Shown here one piece after another: positions 26,668 to 36,848 of a DNA stretch of 64,000 nucleotides. Numbering within the stretch: position 1 is the first letter of the stretch; the number at the start of each line of letters is the position of its first letter. Position numbers and translations under genes: made by a program. The DNA is from Bacillus pseudomycoides (GTDB lineage: Bacteria; Bacillota; Bacilli; Bacillales; Bacillaceae_G), in contig NZ_CP064266.1 of the NCBI RefSeq assembly GCF_022811845.1, forward strand, positions 744,001-808,000, read 5' to 3'. A model generated the notes under the pieces. That model was not told the DNA's origin, ran no database searches, and was given only the letters and a program-made list of their open reading frames with translations.

Positions 26668-26708
26668 AAGAACTCGGCTCCTTTACTTCGTAAAACAGCC
26701 GAGTTCTT
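26668..26708 (-). terminator. Terminator of ytkD
   Basis: On the minus strand AAGAACTCGGCT and AGCCGAGTTCTT pair perfectly around a 17-base loop and run into TTTTGTT. The ytkD stop codon at 26683 lies in the loop. Confidence 0.85.
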
Positions 26709-27162
26709 CTATATGTTTCATCGTACGCGCTAATACATCATCGCGCATAATAAAGCTAAATTTCCTATCACTTTTAATGTTATCAGGGATTTCTTTTAAT
26801 AGAACAGACCCTTTTGTCTCTTCATAGTGCGTATGCTCTTCTACCGCGCTAATTGTTGCAAAATAAATGTTTTTAATGATTATTTTGTCTTTTCCAGATA
26901 CTTTGTATTGTCCTAAGTAAGTTAAATCAGAAACAATCCCGCCGGTTTCTTCATGAACCTCTCGAACTGCCGCTTCTTCCGGTGTTTCCCCAATTTCCAC
27001 CTTACCACCTGGAAATTCAAGACCGCGACGTAAATGATGCGTTAATAACCATTGATCCCCGTACCGGCATACAACCCAAACATGCTTTGGCTCAGGAGAA
27101 AATGGGTAACGTTCAAACGATAATTGTACAGTGTTGTGGTAATAATCTTTAAATTTGTACAT
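26683..27162 (-). CDS. ytkD: Nudix hydrolase YtkD
   Basis: A 159-residue Nudix enzyme. The Nudix box runs from G53 to about residue 75 in the form GX5EX7REVHEETGG, with the metal-binding Glu residues intact, and LEFPGG directly precedes it. B. subtilis YtkD is a nucleoside triphosphatase that removes 8-oxo-dGTP and can also remove pyrophosphate from mRNA 5' ends. Sequence pattern, length (158 in B. subtilis) and position between the ytl transporter and luxS support the ortholog. Monocistronic. Confidence 0.92.
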   Translation of the reverse strand: MYKFKDYYHNTVQLSFERYPFSPEPKHVWVVCRYGDQWLLTHHLRRGLEFPGGKVEIGETPEEAAVREVHEETGGIVSDLTYLGQYKVSGKDKIIIKNIYFATISAVEEHTHYEETKGSVLLKEIPDNIKSDRKFSFIMRDDVLARTMKHIEELGCFTK

Positions 27163-27246
27163 GCCATTACTCCCCTATAGATGGTTACAAGTTTTTCCTA
27201 CCACAAATTGTAGCATATTCTCGCTTTTCTGCACAATGTTATCCAA

Positions 27247-27564
27247 CTATAATCCATTGATTATTCCCATTTGCGCGACTAATTCCTTCGTTTCATGATT
27301 CCCTAAATCATAAATCATCTTATAGGCTTTCTGCAGCTCAGCATCATACCGATCATTATTCGAATCATGATGATACTCAACATACGGAACGTGAGAACGC
27401 ACAAAAGAGCCAAGATCTTCACGATATGCTTGATCGAAGTATTCCCGCAGTTGAATAATTTCCTCATCATTTGCCTGGATTTCAAAGCTATATGTATCTG
27501 CTGTTTTCACCTGCGAAATCTGTCCATTTCCTACTGATATATAGTAAGTTTTCTTATTATCCAT
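27247..27564 (-). CDS. Conserved hypothetical protein, 105 residues
   Basis: ATG 27564 follows GAAGGAG by eight bases. The product is cytoplasmic and acidic, with a beta hairpin start (TYYISVGNGQIS) and a helical remainder (NDEEIIQLREYFDQAYREDL, DRYDAELQKAYKMIYDLGNHETKELV). Two histidines next to each other (VEYHHDSNNDRYD) are notable but not a known metal motif. Such proteins are sometimes labelled hydrolase without support. It sits in the ytkD region, divergent from ytzI. Confidence 0.7.
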   Translation of the reverse strand: MDNKKTYYISVGNGQISQVKTADTYSFEIQANDEEIIQLREYFDQAYREDLGSFVRSHVPYVEYHHDSNNDRYDAELQKAYKMIYDLGNHETKELVAQMGIINGL

Positions 27565-27672
27565 ATAACGCTCCTTCTTTCACCTTTTTAACTTCTATTG
27601 TTTTCAACAATTACAAAATTATGTAAAACGAAGTTTCGTTTAATGATAAAATGGAGAAAAGGAGGGTTCTGT

Positions 27673-27822
27673 GTGATTAAAATATTAATTATTGGGGTCA
27701 TTATTGTACTTATTGTCTTAGCTCTCTCTGTACTGACAATTAATAAAGGTTATTCATATAAACATTCGGTTAATAAACCAGAGGACAACCCTTATCTAAC
27801 AAATAAAAAAGAGGATCAATAA
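27673..27822 (+). CDS. ytzI: YtzI-type single-helix membrane protein, 49 residues
   Basis: GTG start at 27673 chosen for its ribosome binding site AGGAGG nine bases upstream; the frame is open earlier without one. One N-terminal membrane helix (IKILIIGVIIVLIVLALSVL) is followed by the conserved-looking tail NKGYSYKHSVNKPEDNPYL facing one side of the membrane. The phrase NKGYSYKHS is, as I recall, shared with B. subtilis YtzI, which also lies near ytkD. Function unknown. Its stop is one base before the next gene's ATG. Confidence 0.65.
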   Translation: MIKILIIGVIIVLIVLALSVLTINKGYSYKHSVNKPEDNPYLTNKKEDQ

Positions 27823-27823
27823 T

Positions 27824-28054
27824 ATGCTTCGTATACTCCGCCTCCTCACTGCTTTCATTGTTGTTATCGTATCCTTGTATAGTCTATTTACACAAAATGA
27901 TGCATTTCTTACCCTTTCACAATTTTTCTTAGGAGCCTTAATGTTTATAATTGCGATTGAACAAATACAAAAGAAAGATCCAGGCACTGGTTTGACGTGT
28001 ATGGTCGCAGGAATTTTCGTGTGGGCTTTTCTTGCAGTAAAGTATGTGATGTAA
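27824..28054 (+). CDS. DUF3953-type membrane protein 1
   Basis: A 76-residue protein with three hydrophobic segments and the family layout: MLRILR start, LFTQNDAF turn, a central IEQIQKKDPGTG charged loop and a final helix. It overlaps nothing but follows ytzI by one base, so the four genes probably form one operon. Function of the family (also seen as YczI) is unknown. Confidence 0.72.
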   Translation: MLRILRLLTAFIVVIVSLYSLFTQNDAFLTLSQFFLGALMFIIAIEQIQKKDPGTGLTCMVAGIFVWAFLAVKYVM

Positions 28055-28081
28055 TGACTATTTTCTTGAGGAGGGATTCAC

Positions 28082-28312
28082 ATGCTGAAAATTGTTCGGA
28101 TTACATTTGCACTCATTGCACTAGCTTTAGCTATCTATAGTTTTATCACAGATAACAGAGGTATTATGCCCTATATGTTTATTGCTTTAGGCCTAATGTC
28201 TTTCACTATGAGCATTGAGGAATTGCGTGAACAAAAGAAAGCAAGCGGAACAATCTGTTTTCTAATTGGAGCTCTTGTTTTATTCATTGCCCTATCAGAA
28301 TTACTCCGCTAA
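28082..28312 (+). CDS. DUF3953-type membrane protein 2
   Basis: A 76-residue paralog of the gene before it; ATG 28082 follows GAGGAGGG. The matching parts are MLKIVRITFALIALALAIYS, the MPYMFIALGLMSF helix and IEELREQKKASGTICFLIGALVLF. All three paralogs place a Glu and basic residues in the loop before the last helix, so this face is likely functional. Confidence 0.75.
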   Translation: MLKIVRITFALIALALAIYSFITDNRGIMPYMFIALGLMSFTMSIEELREQKKASGTICFLIGALVLFIALSELLR

Positions 28313-28337
28313 TATTAGCTTTTAAAGGAGGGTCACA

Positions 28338-28565
28338 ATGCTAACTGGATTACGTATTTTTTTCGGACTGCTTACAATTGTTCTCGGGGTATATTACTAT
28401 TCTACTAAAACCGATGTACTTCCTTATATACAACTCTCACTCGCTTGTATGTTCAGTATCATGGGCATTTCTGAAATGAAAGCGAATAGAAAAACATTAG
28501 GGGTTGCTTCTTTTTTGGTTTCTGGTTTTATCTTCTTTATTGTAATCTCAATACTTTTAAAATGA
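28338..28565 (+). CDS. DUF3953-type membrane protein 3
   Basis: The third, 75-residue copy; ATG 28338 follows AAAGGAGGG. It keeps the same pattern (LRIFFGLLTIVLGVYYYSTK, YIQLSLACMFSIMGISEMKANRKTLG, final helix). Divergence among the three is high, so the tandem duplication is old or the genes evolve fast. Ends at an imperfect terminator (28565-28605). Confidence 0.75.
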   Translation: MLTGLRIFFGLLTIVLGVYYYSTKTDVLPYIQLSLACMFSIMGISEMKANRKTLGVASFLVSGFIFFIVISILLK

Positions 28566-28605
28566 AAAAGAAACCCCTGTTTCAATAAGCAGGAGTTCCT
28601 TTTTT
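28565..28605. terminator. Terminator between DUF3953 genes and galR
   Basis: Imperfect hairpin with CCCCTG/CAGGAG core arms inside A- and T-rich flanks (AAAAAGAAA, TTCCTTTTTT). It lies between convergent transcription units and may serve both. Confidence 0.65.
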
Positions 28606-28620
28606 TCATTTATTCATTTA

Positions 28621-29634
<1,014 letters not shown>

Positions 29635-30681
29635 TTATTCAACCCGAAACGTATATTTCGTTGAAGAGGAGAATAATTGATTTTTATTTAAAATATAAGA
29701 AGGAAAATTCGGATGATGAATGGCATCAGGCAATCCTTGCGTTTCTAGACAAAGACCTAAATACTGCCTAGATTGTACTCCATATATTTTAAAATCATCT
29801 TGTAACTGGTTACCTGTATACAAAACTACCCCAACTTCATCCGTTTCCACTACTAATTTACGACCACTATCTTCATCCCATAGTATAATTTCCTGATCGT
29901 AGTTGCTATTCAAAAGAAAAGGATGATCATATCCTTTTCCTACTAATTCATTTTGATAATAGCGAGAATATACTCCCTCTTTTATTTTCCTTCCTGCTCG
30001 GAAATCAAAAGGCGTATCTATTACATCCAATATTTCACCCGTTGGTAATAATTGCTCATTTAATTCTAGAAATTGATCACTATTCATTTTTAAAGTATGC
30101 TGTAAAACATCTCGTTTTAAATTACCACTTAAGTTAAAATACGTATGATTCGTTACGTTTAATATGGTCGTTTTATCTGACTGCGCTTCATAACGAATCA
30201 AAAATTCATTCGCGTTATTTAATGTATAGATCACTTTTATATGTACAGTTCCTGGATATCCTTCTTCTCCGTTAGGGCTAGTATAAGTAAATTCAATTCC
30301 AGTTTCCTTCTCATTTTCTATTATTTTAGTATCCCAAACGATATAACTAAATCCTTTTAAACCACCATGGAGATGATTGTCTTGATCGTTTTTTACTAGC
30401 GTATATGCGTTGCCATCCAACTCAAATTGAGCACCTTTGATTCTACCAGCCACTCTTCCTACAACTGCCCCAAAGTATGGAGAATATCTCTCATAGTTTT
30501 CTAATTCTTCAAAACCTAAAACGATATTTTCATAATTTCCTTTCCTATCAGGAGTAATGATTTTTGTAATCACACAACCGTAATTTAAACACGTAACTTC
30601 TATATCCTTGTCATTTTTTAATGTATAGGCGTACACATCCTCTCCATTTACTTTACCAAATACATTTTGAAAGACTTTCAT
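29635..30681 (-). CDS. galM: Aldose 1-epimerase (mutarotase) GalM
   Basis: A 348-residue mutarotase, which converts beta-D-galactose to the alpha form used by galactokinase. Catalytic residues are recognisable in NHTYFNLSG (His, near 178) and YTGNQLQDD, with the base Glu in LCLETQGLPDA. The DNLHGG-type motif appears as DNHLHGGLKGF. It overlaps galT by four bases (ATGA) and ends right before galR, so all four genes form one operon. Confidence 0.93.
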   Translation of the reverse strand: MKVFQNVFGKVNGEDVYAYTLKNDKDIEVTCLNYGCVITKIITPDRKGNYENIVLGFEELENYERYSPYFGAVVGRVAGRIKGAQFELDGNAYTLVKNDQDNHLHGGLKGFSYIVWDTKIIENEKETGIEFTYTSPNGEEGYPGTVHIKVIYTLNNANEFLIRYEAQSDKTTILNVTNHTYFNLSGNLKRDVLQHTLKMNSDQFLELNEQLLPTGEILDVIDTPFDFRAGRKIKEGVYSRYYQNELVGKGYDHPFLLNSNYDQEIILWDEDSGRKLVVETDEVGVVLYTGNQLQDDFKIYGVQSRQYLGLCLETQGLPDAIHHPNFPSYILNKNQLFSSSTKYTFRVE

Positions 30682-32183
30682 ATCCCTATCTTCCGCTCCT
30701 CTAAACTTTGTATAAAACGTTTAAATGCAGCTATTCCTTCATCGTTTCGTTTGAAAACCCCAGCATCTTCTAATGCCCTTAAAAATTTAGCCGCTAACTC
30801 TTTTTGAACAATATGGTGAATATTCTCTTCATTCGCTTCCTTTTTATACCGCTCTCTCAGTTGTTCTGCCCATCGTTTGTGATATTCCGCTACACAATTG
30901 TCGTTATACAATATATATCGTTCTACCTCTTGTAGTTCTAATTTTAGCCTTGCTGGAAGTACAGCTAATCCCATCACTTCAATTAAACCGATGTTTTCCT
31001 TCTTAATATGTTGTACATCCTGATGCGGATGAAAAATACCAAGGGGATACTTCTCACTTGTACGATTATTTCGTAATACGAGGTCTAACTCATACTGTTC
31101 GTTTCGCTTGCGAGCAATAGGCGTAATCGTATTATGTGACACACCGTCTGTATGTGCGTAAATATGAACAGATGCATCGCTATATTGCTTCCATTTTTCC
31201 AAAATGTAATCAGCCACATCTACTAATAAATTAGAATCCTTACCTTTTAAGCGAATAACAGACATGGGCCATTTCACTACTGAACATTGAACCCCTGGAA
31301 ATCTATCCAATTTAAATGCATAATCATCTACTGCTTTTGCCATTGCAAATTCATATTTACCACCTTGATAATGATCATGTGATAAAATAGACCCGCCTAC
31401 AGTAGGTAAATCAGCATTGGAGCCAAGAAAATAATGAGGAAATCGTTTCACAAAAGAAAGTAACCTTCCGAAAGCTTGGCGATTTATTTCCATATTCCGA
31501 TGCGTTTCTGCTAGTACAATGCAATGTTCGTTATAGTACACATAAGGCGAATATTGTAAGTACCATCGCTCTCCTAATAATTCCATTCGAATCATTCTAT
31601 GATTAGAACGTGCCGGATGGCCAATTCTGCCCACATATCCTTCATTTTCAATACAAAGCAAACATTGCGGATAATCCGTATTTTGTATTACGTTTTCGTT
31701 TACAATTTCTTTTGGATCTTTTTCCGGTTTAGATACATTAATCGTAATGTCTAATTCTCCATACTCTGTATTCGCTTTATAACTAATATTTTTTTGAATA
31801 CGCTTCGTTTGAATATAGTTGCTTATTCGACTTAATTCATAAAAATAATCCGTTGCATGTTCCGGATGGCACTCATAATGTTGATAGAAACATTGATTAA
31901 TAGTCGATGGTTTTGACATGAAGCAGTTCATAATTTGACTCGCCAATATTTCTCTATGATGAGAATAACCATCTATAATTCCTTGTTTACTCGCATACCG
32001 AACCAAATCTTCTAGTAAATCTGTTATTTCTTTTTCTTTCACTTTACTTTCTTGCATTTCAAAACGTTCTAAATGAAGAAGGTGAAGAATTTGATTTCTT
32101 ATATAAATTCCATCTTCTCTTTCGATAAACCGAAGTGAACATGCCCGTTTTATAAGTTGCTCAATGACTTGATAAACATTCAT
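30678..32183 (-). CDS. galT: Galactose-1-phosphate uridylyltransferase GalT (class II)
   Basis: Start chosen at ATG 32183 with GGAGGG nine bases upstream; 21 extra codons are open before it. The 501-residue length fits the Bacillus/Lactobacillus class II GalT (about 490-515), not the shorter HIT-type enzyme. It exchanges UMP between UDP-glucose and galactose 1-phosphate. The family motifs DLPTVGGSILSHDHYQGG (with the HxH active site) and YPLGIFHPHQDVQHIKKENIG are present. Second gene of the operon. Confidence 0.93.
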   Translation of the reverse strand: MNVYQVIEQLIKRACSLRFIEREDGIYIRNQILHLLHLERFEMQESKVKEKEITDLLEDLVRYASKQGIIDGYSHHREILASQIMNCFMSKPSTINQCFYQHYECHPEHATDYFYELSRISNYIQTKRIQKNISYKANTEYGELDITINVSKPEKDPKEIVNENVIQNTDYPQCLLCIENEGYVGRIGHPARSNHRMIRMELLGERWYLQYSPYVYYNEHCIVLAETHRNMEINRQAFGRLLSFVKRFPHYFLGSNADLPTVGGSILSHDHYQGGKYEFAMAKAVDDYAFKLDRFPGVQCSVVKWPMSVIRLKGKDSNLLVDVADYILEKWKQYSDASVHIYAHTDGVSHNTITPIARKRNEQYELDLVLRNNRTSEKYPLGIFHPHQDVQHIKKENIGLIEVMGLAVLPARLKLELQEVERYILYNDNCVAEYHKRWAEQLRERYKKEANEENIHHIVQKELAAKFLRALEDAGVFKRNDEGIAAFKRFIQSLEERKIGI

Positions 32184-32344
32184 GATACTTTCCCTCCGCT
32201 GAATCGTTATATCCATTCGGATTATTTTCATACCCATCCTAAACATCTATAAAGAGAAATAAAATCGTTATAAACTAGCTTTACTACATTGAAGTTTGTT
32301 CGATTAATTGCTATACAAGCACAGGAGCTGATGTAGCATGCCAT

Positions 32345-33526
32345 TTATTGCATTGCCTCTTTCTGTAACTCTCGTGCCCCATCTCCAATATCGGCAACAT
32401 AAAATGTCGCTTCGTAACCGATGATTTCTCTATACTTTTGTCCAACGTTACAAATAAATTGATCCGTACACTCTTTCCCAACGATTGCAATCGCACAACC
32501 ACCAAATCCCGCGCCTGTCATACGTGCTCCTATAATCCCTTCTTGTTTCCAAGCTGATTCAACCAATGTATCTAGTTCTTGCCCTGTCACTTCATAATCA
32601 TCACGTAAAGAACAATGAGATTCATTCATCAGTCTTCCAAATTCTTTTATATTATTTTCTTTTAACTCTTTTACAGATTGCAATGTTCGGCAGTTTTCAT
32701 ACACAACATGTTTAGCCCGTTTTCTTAAGCTATCTTCCTTAATTACATGTTTATATTGTTCAAACATTTTTTCAGTTAGTTCTCCTAAGGAGCTTATATC
32801 AATTACCTCTTGCAAATTTGCAAGTGCCTTTTCGCATTCCATTCTTCTCTCATTATATTTAGAAGCAGTAAGCTCTCGACGCTTGTTCGTATTCATAATA
32901 ATAATATTGTAGTTATCTAACTGCAGTGGCGCATACGTAAAATTCATTGTTTGACAATTCAACAACATCCCATATCTTGCTTTTCCCATCCCAATAGCAA
33001 ATTGATCCATAATGCCACTATTTACACCGATAAAATAATTCTCCACTTTTTTACCAATTTCAACTAATTCTATACGATCTAATTCGAATTGAAATAATCC
33101 TTCCACCGTTACCCCTGTTACAAGCTCAATAGAGGCAGATGATGACAATCCCGCACCATTTGGAATATTTCCATAAAACATAATGTTAATTCCTGAATCA
33201 ATGCTATATCCAGCTTCTATGAGATAACGAATCATACCTTTTGGATAATTCGCCCAATCATGTTCTTGCTTATAATCTAAATCGTGTAAAGAAAATGAAA
33301 TAACACCCTTTTCGGGGAAGTTCAATGAATAGGCACATATTAAAGCATCATCTCGTTTACTTGCTAACGCATAAGTACCGAAAGTAATGGCACACGGAAA
33401 CACATTTCCTCCGTTATAATCAGTATGTTCTCCAATCAAATTAATCCGACCAGGCGCAAAGAAAGTACGATATTCCTCTTGATGAAATATTTTCTTAAAG
33501 TTCTCCATTAACTGGTTATGTATCAT
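32345..33526 (-). CDS. galK: Galactokinase GalK
   Basis: A 393-residue GHMP kinase, usual length 388-393, phosphorylating alpha-D-galactose at C1 with ATP. The galactokinase signature GRINLIGEHTDYNGG starts near residue 26, the ATP loop is GAGLSSSASIE and the third motif is GARMTGAGFGGCAIA. First gene of the operon: AGGGGG precedes ATG 33526, and the leader carries a promoter and three operator-like sites. There is no galE in the window, so UDP-galactose epimerase must come from elsewhere in the genome. Confidence 0.95.
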   Translation of the reverse strand: MIHNQLMENFKKIFHQEEYRTFFAPGRINLIGEHTDYNGGNVFPCAITFGTYALASKRDDALICAYSLNFPEKGVISFSLHDLDYKQEHDWANYPKGMIRYLIEAGYSIDSGINIMFYGNIPNGAGLSSSASIELVTGVTVEGLFQFELDRIELVEIGKKVENYFIGVNSGIMDQFAIGMGKARYGMLLNCQTMNFTYAPLQLDNYNIIIMNTNKRRELTASKYNERRMECEKALANLQEVIDISSLGELTEKMFEQYKHVIKEDSLRKRAKHVVYENCRTLQSVKELKENNIKEFGRLMNESHCSLRDDYEVTGQELDTLVESAWKQEGIIGARMTGAGFGGCAIAIVGKECTDQFICNVGQKYREIIGYEATFYVADIGDGARELQKEAMQ

Positions 33527-33613
33527 CTAAAGGCCCCCTTATGTAATACGAACTAAAAAAGTTTTCTATCCTAACTCCTGATTCATTCTACAAAAAACAA
33601 ACACCTATTATCT

Positions 33614-33689
33614 TTTTACTAAAAATATTCAAAAAAGTCAAAATATTTTAGTAAAAAACAGTATCATACCGCTATATATTTTAGTAAAA
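33614..33689 (-). promoter_or_regulatory. Three operator-like palindromes in the galK promoter
   Basis: The 11-base palindrome TTTTACTAAAA/TTTTAGTAAAA occurs at 33614-33624, 33646-33656 and 33679-33689, spaced 32 and 33 bases apart, that is about three helical turns. On the minus strand a promoter TTGACT - 17 bases - TAAAAA lies between the first two, so site one overlaps the -10 and site two abuts the -35. A degenerate fourth site, TTTTACTGTA, is at 33701. The layout fits looping repression by GalR; binding is inferred. Confidence 0.7.
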
Positions 33690-33860
33690 AAACTACATGA
33701 TTTTACTGTACAGTTTAAACTAGGTTGAAAAAGTATAAATAGGAGGCCATGCAAGGAAACTTAGCTAAAAATCGTACTCTCTACTTTTCCCTATTTACTG
33801 TCTTATTGTTAGTTGATTAAAGTAAAACAAAGTATATAGAGTACTATAAGCATAAAAGAA

Positions 33861-34115
33861 TTAAGGAAAAACTAAAAGACATGATCCCGGTACAATACCC
33901 GGGATCATGCCCAAGAAGTTGCCTAATAAGCCAATCTGTGTTTTTGTGAAATCTAAATCTTTCATAATTTCAGGAGTAGCAATTGATAAATTCGTACGGT
34001 CTAAATAATTAATAATCCCACCTGCCAAAAGCCAAAAAACAACAGTCCATCTAAATTTTTTTGTTGTATCAGCTGGATGTACATCTAGTTTTGGATTTAT
34101 TCCCCTCTCCATCAT
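33861..34115 (-). pseudogene. N-terminal fragment of an MFS sugar-acid transporter (GudP/ExuT type)
   Basis: Only 84 residues of a protein normally about 430 long. It keeps the cytoplasmic N-terminus, helix 1 and the anion:cation symporter motif NYLDRTNLSIATPEI, followed by the start of helix 2 (QIGLLGNFLG), and then breaks off in MIPGIVPGSCLLVFP encoded by a hairpin. The family carries glucarate, galactarate or hexuronates. The gene lies directly after the dehydrogenase and DapA-type genes, so it was the transporter of that operon. Loss of 11 of 12 helices makes it non-functional. Confidence 0.85.
33880..33909 (-). terminator. Hairpin at the end of the truncated transporter
   Basis: Arms CATGATCCCGG and CCGGGATCATG pair perfectly around an eight-base loop and are followed on the minus strand by TCTTTTAGTTTTT. 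The GC-rich stem is unlike the surrounding DNA and encodes the last residues of the fragment, so the deletion joined the gene to a terminator. Confidence 0.75.
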
Positions 34116-34197
34116 TCATCCTCCCTTTTTGAACAAAAAAACAGACATATATTTTGGGTATAGAAAAAGGATATGGAATCCATATCCTTCTCTCAAA

Positions 34198-35682
34198 CTA
34201 CTCCAAACTTACCCAAATACTCTTCACTTCCGTATAATTATCAAGCGCATACGATCCCATTTCACGGCCGATACCAGATTGTTTGTAGCCACCAAATGGT
34301 GATGCGGCATTTTCTAAGTTATAACTATTAATCCACACTGTACCTGCTTTTAATTGATTCGCAACTTGATGTGCTGTTTTTACATTTTCCGTCCATACAC
34401 CAGCTGCTAGGCCGTACGGTGTATTGTTTGCCCGTTCAATGACTTCTTCTATCTCATCAAAAGGGAAGACAGAAACAACTGGGCCAAAGATTTCTTCTTG
34501 TGCGATTTTCATATTATCCGTTACATCTGCAAATACAGTTGGTGCTACGAAATATCCTTTTTCAAATTCTTTCACGCCGCCCGCGACAAGTTTTGCACCT
34601 TCTTCTATCCCGCTCTTAATATAACCCAGTACGTGTTCCTGTTGCTTCTTCGATACGAGCGGTCCCATTTCTGTTTCAGGGTCTAATCCATGTCCTAACT
34701 TCACTTCATTCGCCATTGCCCCTAATTCACTAACAACTGTTTCATAATGCTTCCGATGAACAAATACGCGTGAACCTGCGCTACAGTTTTGTCCGTGGTT
34801 ATACATAATGCCGTTGAATGCTCCAGGGATTGCTTTGGAAAGATCAGCATCTTCTAAAATAATATTTGGTGATTTTCCTCCAAGCTCTAATGTGACGTGC
34901 TTTGTTGTTTCTGCTGCTTTACGCATAATCCCTTTTCCAATAACAGTTGATCCTGTAAAAGCAACTTTATCGATATCCGGATGATTCACAATTGCTTCAC
35001 CAGCACCTCCGCCAAACCCAGGAACAAAATTGACTACACCATCTGGGAATCCAGCTTCTTTAAATAACTGCGCTGTATATAGAAGAGAGAGCGGTGTTTG
35101 CTCTGCTGGCTTCAAAACAATTGTGCATCCTGTTGCAAGTGCTGCCCCTAGCTTCCAAGCAGCCATTAATAATGGAAAGTTCCACGGAATAATTTGCCCG
35201 ACAACGCCAATCGGTTCATGGCGTGTATAGTTTAAATATTCCGGTGAAATTGGGATTGTTTGCCCAAGAATCTTTGTCGCCCACCCCGCATAATAACGGA
35301 AATGATCAACGGTCCCTGCAATATCATCTTCGAATGCTTGCTTATAAGGTTTCCCATTGTCTAGTGCCTCAAGCTGTGCTAATTCTTCTTTATTCTCATC
35401 GATTAAATCTGCAAGCTTGTAAATCAAGTGCGCTCGTTCTGCTGCACTTATTTTTGACCATGCTCCTTCTTCAAACGCTTTGCGTGCAGCTTTCACTGCA
35501 AGATTCACATCTTCTTCCCCGGCCTCACTTACGACAGCAAGCACTTCCTCTGTCGCTGGATTCCAAACGTCAAATGTTTTTCCACTCACTGCTGGAACAA
35601 ATTTTCCATCGATGAATAATTCCTTTTTTCCGTCCAAAAATGCTTGAACTTTCGGCTTTAAGTTTTGTCCTGTCGTTAGCAT
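34198..35682 (-). CDS. Aldehyde dehydrogenase, DhaS-like
   Basis: A 494-residue NAD(P)-dependent aldehyde dehydrogenase. The fold landmarks are IIPWNFPLLMAAWKLGAALATG, the cofactor loop FTGSTVIGKGI, catalytic Glu in LELGGKSPN and catalytic Cys in GQNCSAGSR. Overall it is closest to the DhaS/ALDH1-like group (495 residues in B. subtilis). In an operon with a DapA-family enzyme and a sugar-acid transporter it may oxidise 2-oxoglutarate semialdehyde, the shared product of the glucarate and hydroxyproline routes. That assignment is from context, not from specific residues. Confidence 0.9.
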   Translation of the reverse strand: MLTTGQNLKPKVQAFLDGKKELFIDGKFVPAVSGKTFDVWNPATEEVLAVVSEAGEEDVNLAVKAARKAFEEGAWSKISAAERAHLIYKLADLIDENKEELAQLEALDNGKPYKQAFEDDIAGTVDHFRYYAGWATKILGQTIPISPEYLNYTRHEPIGVVGQIIPWNFPLLMAAWKLGAALATGCTIVLKPAEQTPLSLLYTAQLFKEAGFPDGVVNFVPGFGGGAGEAIVNHPDIDKVAFTGSTVIGKGIMRKAAETTKHVTLELGGKSPNIILEDADLSKAIPGAFNGIMYNHGQNCSAGSRVFVHRKHYETVVSELGAMANEVKLGHGLDPETEMGPLVSKKQQEHVLGYIKSGIEEGAKLVAGGVKEFEKGYFVAPTVFADVTDNMKIAQEEIFGPVVSVFPFDEIEEVIERANNTPYGLAAGVWTENVKTAHQVANQLKAGTVWINSYNLENAASPFGGYKQSGIGREMGSYALDNYTEVKSIWVSLE

Positions 35683-35699
35683 AATCTCTCTCTCCCTTC

Positions 35700-36596
35700 T
35701 TATTTTTGTAATGTTAATAGATTTTCTAAAATCTCTTGTAACTTCTTATCTTCGTCCTCTGTTAATGACAGACGTGGTTTACGAGATGGACCACCAGCTT
35801 GCCCTTTTAAATCCATCACTCTCTTAATGATTTGAACATACTTCCCTGACTCTTCAATAAAACTACATAGCGGTAAAATTTTATCGTATAGCTCCCACGC
35901 TTTTTCAAGTTCCTTATTTTGCACCGCATCAAATAATTCCGTTACAAGTTTTGGTACTGCGTTACCTGCAACTGAAATCCAGCCTGTTGCGCCAACTAAA
36001 AAAGATTCTAATACTAAATCATCCGCACCGCAGAATGTTTCAATATCACCTTTTCCTTTTCTTGTAATATCACGAACTTTGCGAATATCACCGCTCGATT
36101 CTTTTACATGCGTAATATTCTCTACATCACGACCGACACGAAGGATCGTTTCTGTGCTAATATCAACGCCAGATGTAAATGGATTATTATAAATCATAAT
36201 TGGAAACTGAACGGATTCCGCTACTGCTTTAAAGTGTTCATAAATCTCTTCTTCTTTCGGATGAGCGTAGTATGAATTAATTAATAGTGCACCGCTTGCC
36301 CCAGCTCTTTCTGCTTGCTTTGTATATTCAATCGCTTCTTTTGTCGTTTCAGCCGCCGTTCCGACAAGAAGTGGAATACGTCCGTTAATTTGTTCCACCG
36401 CTGTCTCCACAACTCTAAAACGTTCTTCCTTCGTTAAGCTCACAAACTCTCCCGTACTTCCGTTAACAACTAAACCTGCTACGCCTTCTTGAATAAAGTG
36501 CTCAATATTTTGTTTCAAGCCTTCCCAATTAATCTCTTCGTTTTGATTCATCGGTGTAATAATAACTGGATATGCCCCTTTAAATGTTTGATACAT
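35700..36596 (-). CDS. DapA-family aldolase/dehydratase
   Basis: Start chosen at ATG 36596 with GGGAGG upstream. The 298-residue TIM-barrel enzyme keeps the Schiff-base lysine in THVKESSGD (near 160), the proton-relay tyrosine in IMIYNNPF, and the substrate loop VVNGSTGEF where lysine-synthesis DapA has GTTGE. This serine-containing loop and the operon with an aldehyde dehydrogenase and transporter fragment suggest 5-dehydro-4-deoxyglucarate dehydratase or a pyrroline-hydroxycarboxylate deaminase rather than dihydrodipicolinate synthase. First gene of the operon, divergent from its likely regulator. Confidence 0.85.
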   Translation of the reverse strand: MYQTFKGAYPVIITPMNQNEEINWEGLKQNIEHFIQEGVAGLVVNGSTGEFVSLTKEERFRVVETAVEQINGRIPLLVGTAAETTKEAIEYTKQAERAGASGALLINSYYAHPKEEEIYEHFKAVAESVQFPIMIYNNPFTSGVDISTETILRVGRDVENITHVKESSGDIRKVRDITRKGKGDIETFCGADDLVLESFLVGATGWISVAGNAVPKLVTELFDAVQNKELEKAWELYDKILPLCSFIEESGKYVQIIKRVMDLKGQAGGPSRKPRLSLTEDEDKKLQEILENLLTLQK

Positions 36597-36848
36597 GTTT
36601 TTTCCTCCCACCGCTAAATTTAACTAATAACAAAACAATTTGAAGTGTCACTTCAATTTTTTCGTAAAAAAACACAATTCATATCATCTATACACTTAGG
36701 GCCATTATAATGCAGAAAAAAGAAATTTACAATATACCTATCTAATTTTTCTGAATTTTTCAATGGTAATTTGCAAAACTCAAAACTTTCCTTTACACTT
36801 TTTTCATAAGAAAAATTCTATCTAATACATTATTCGAGGGATTATCAT

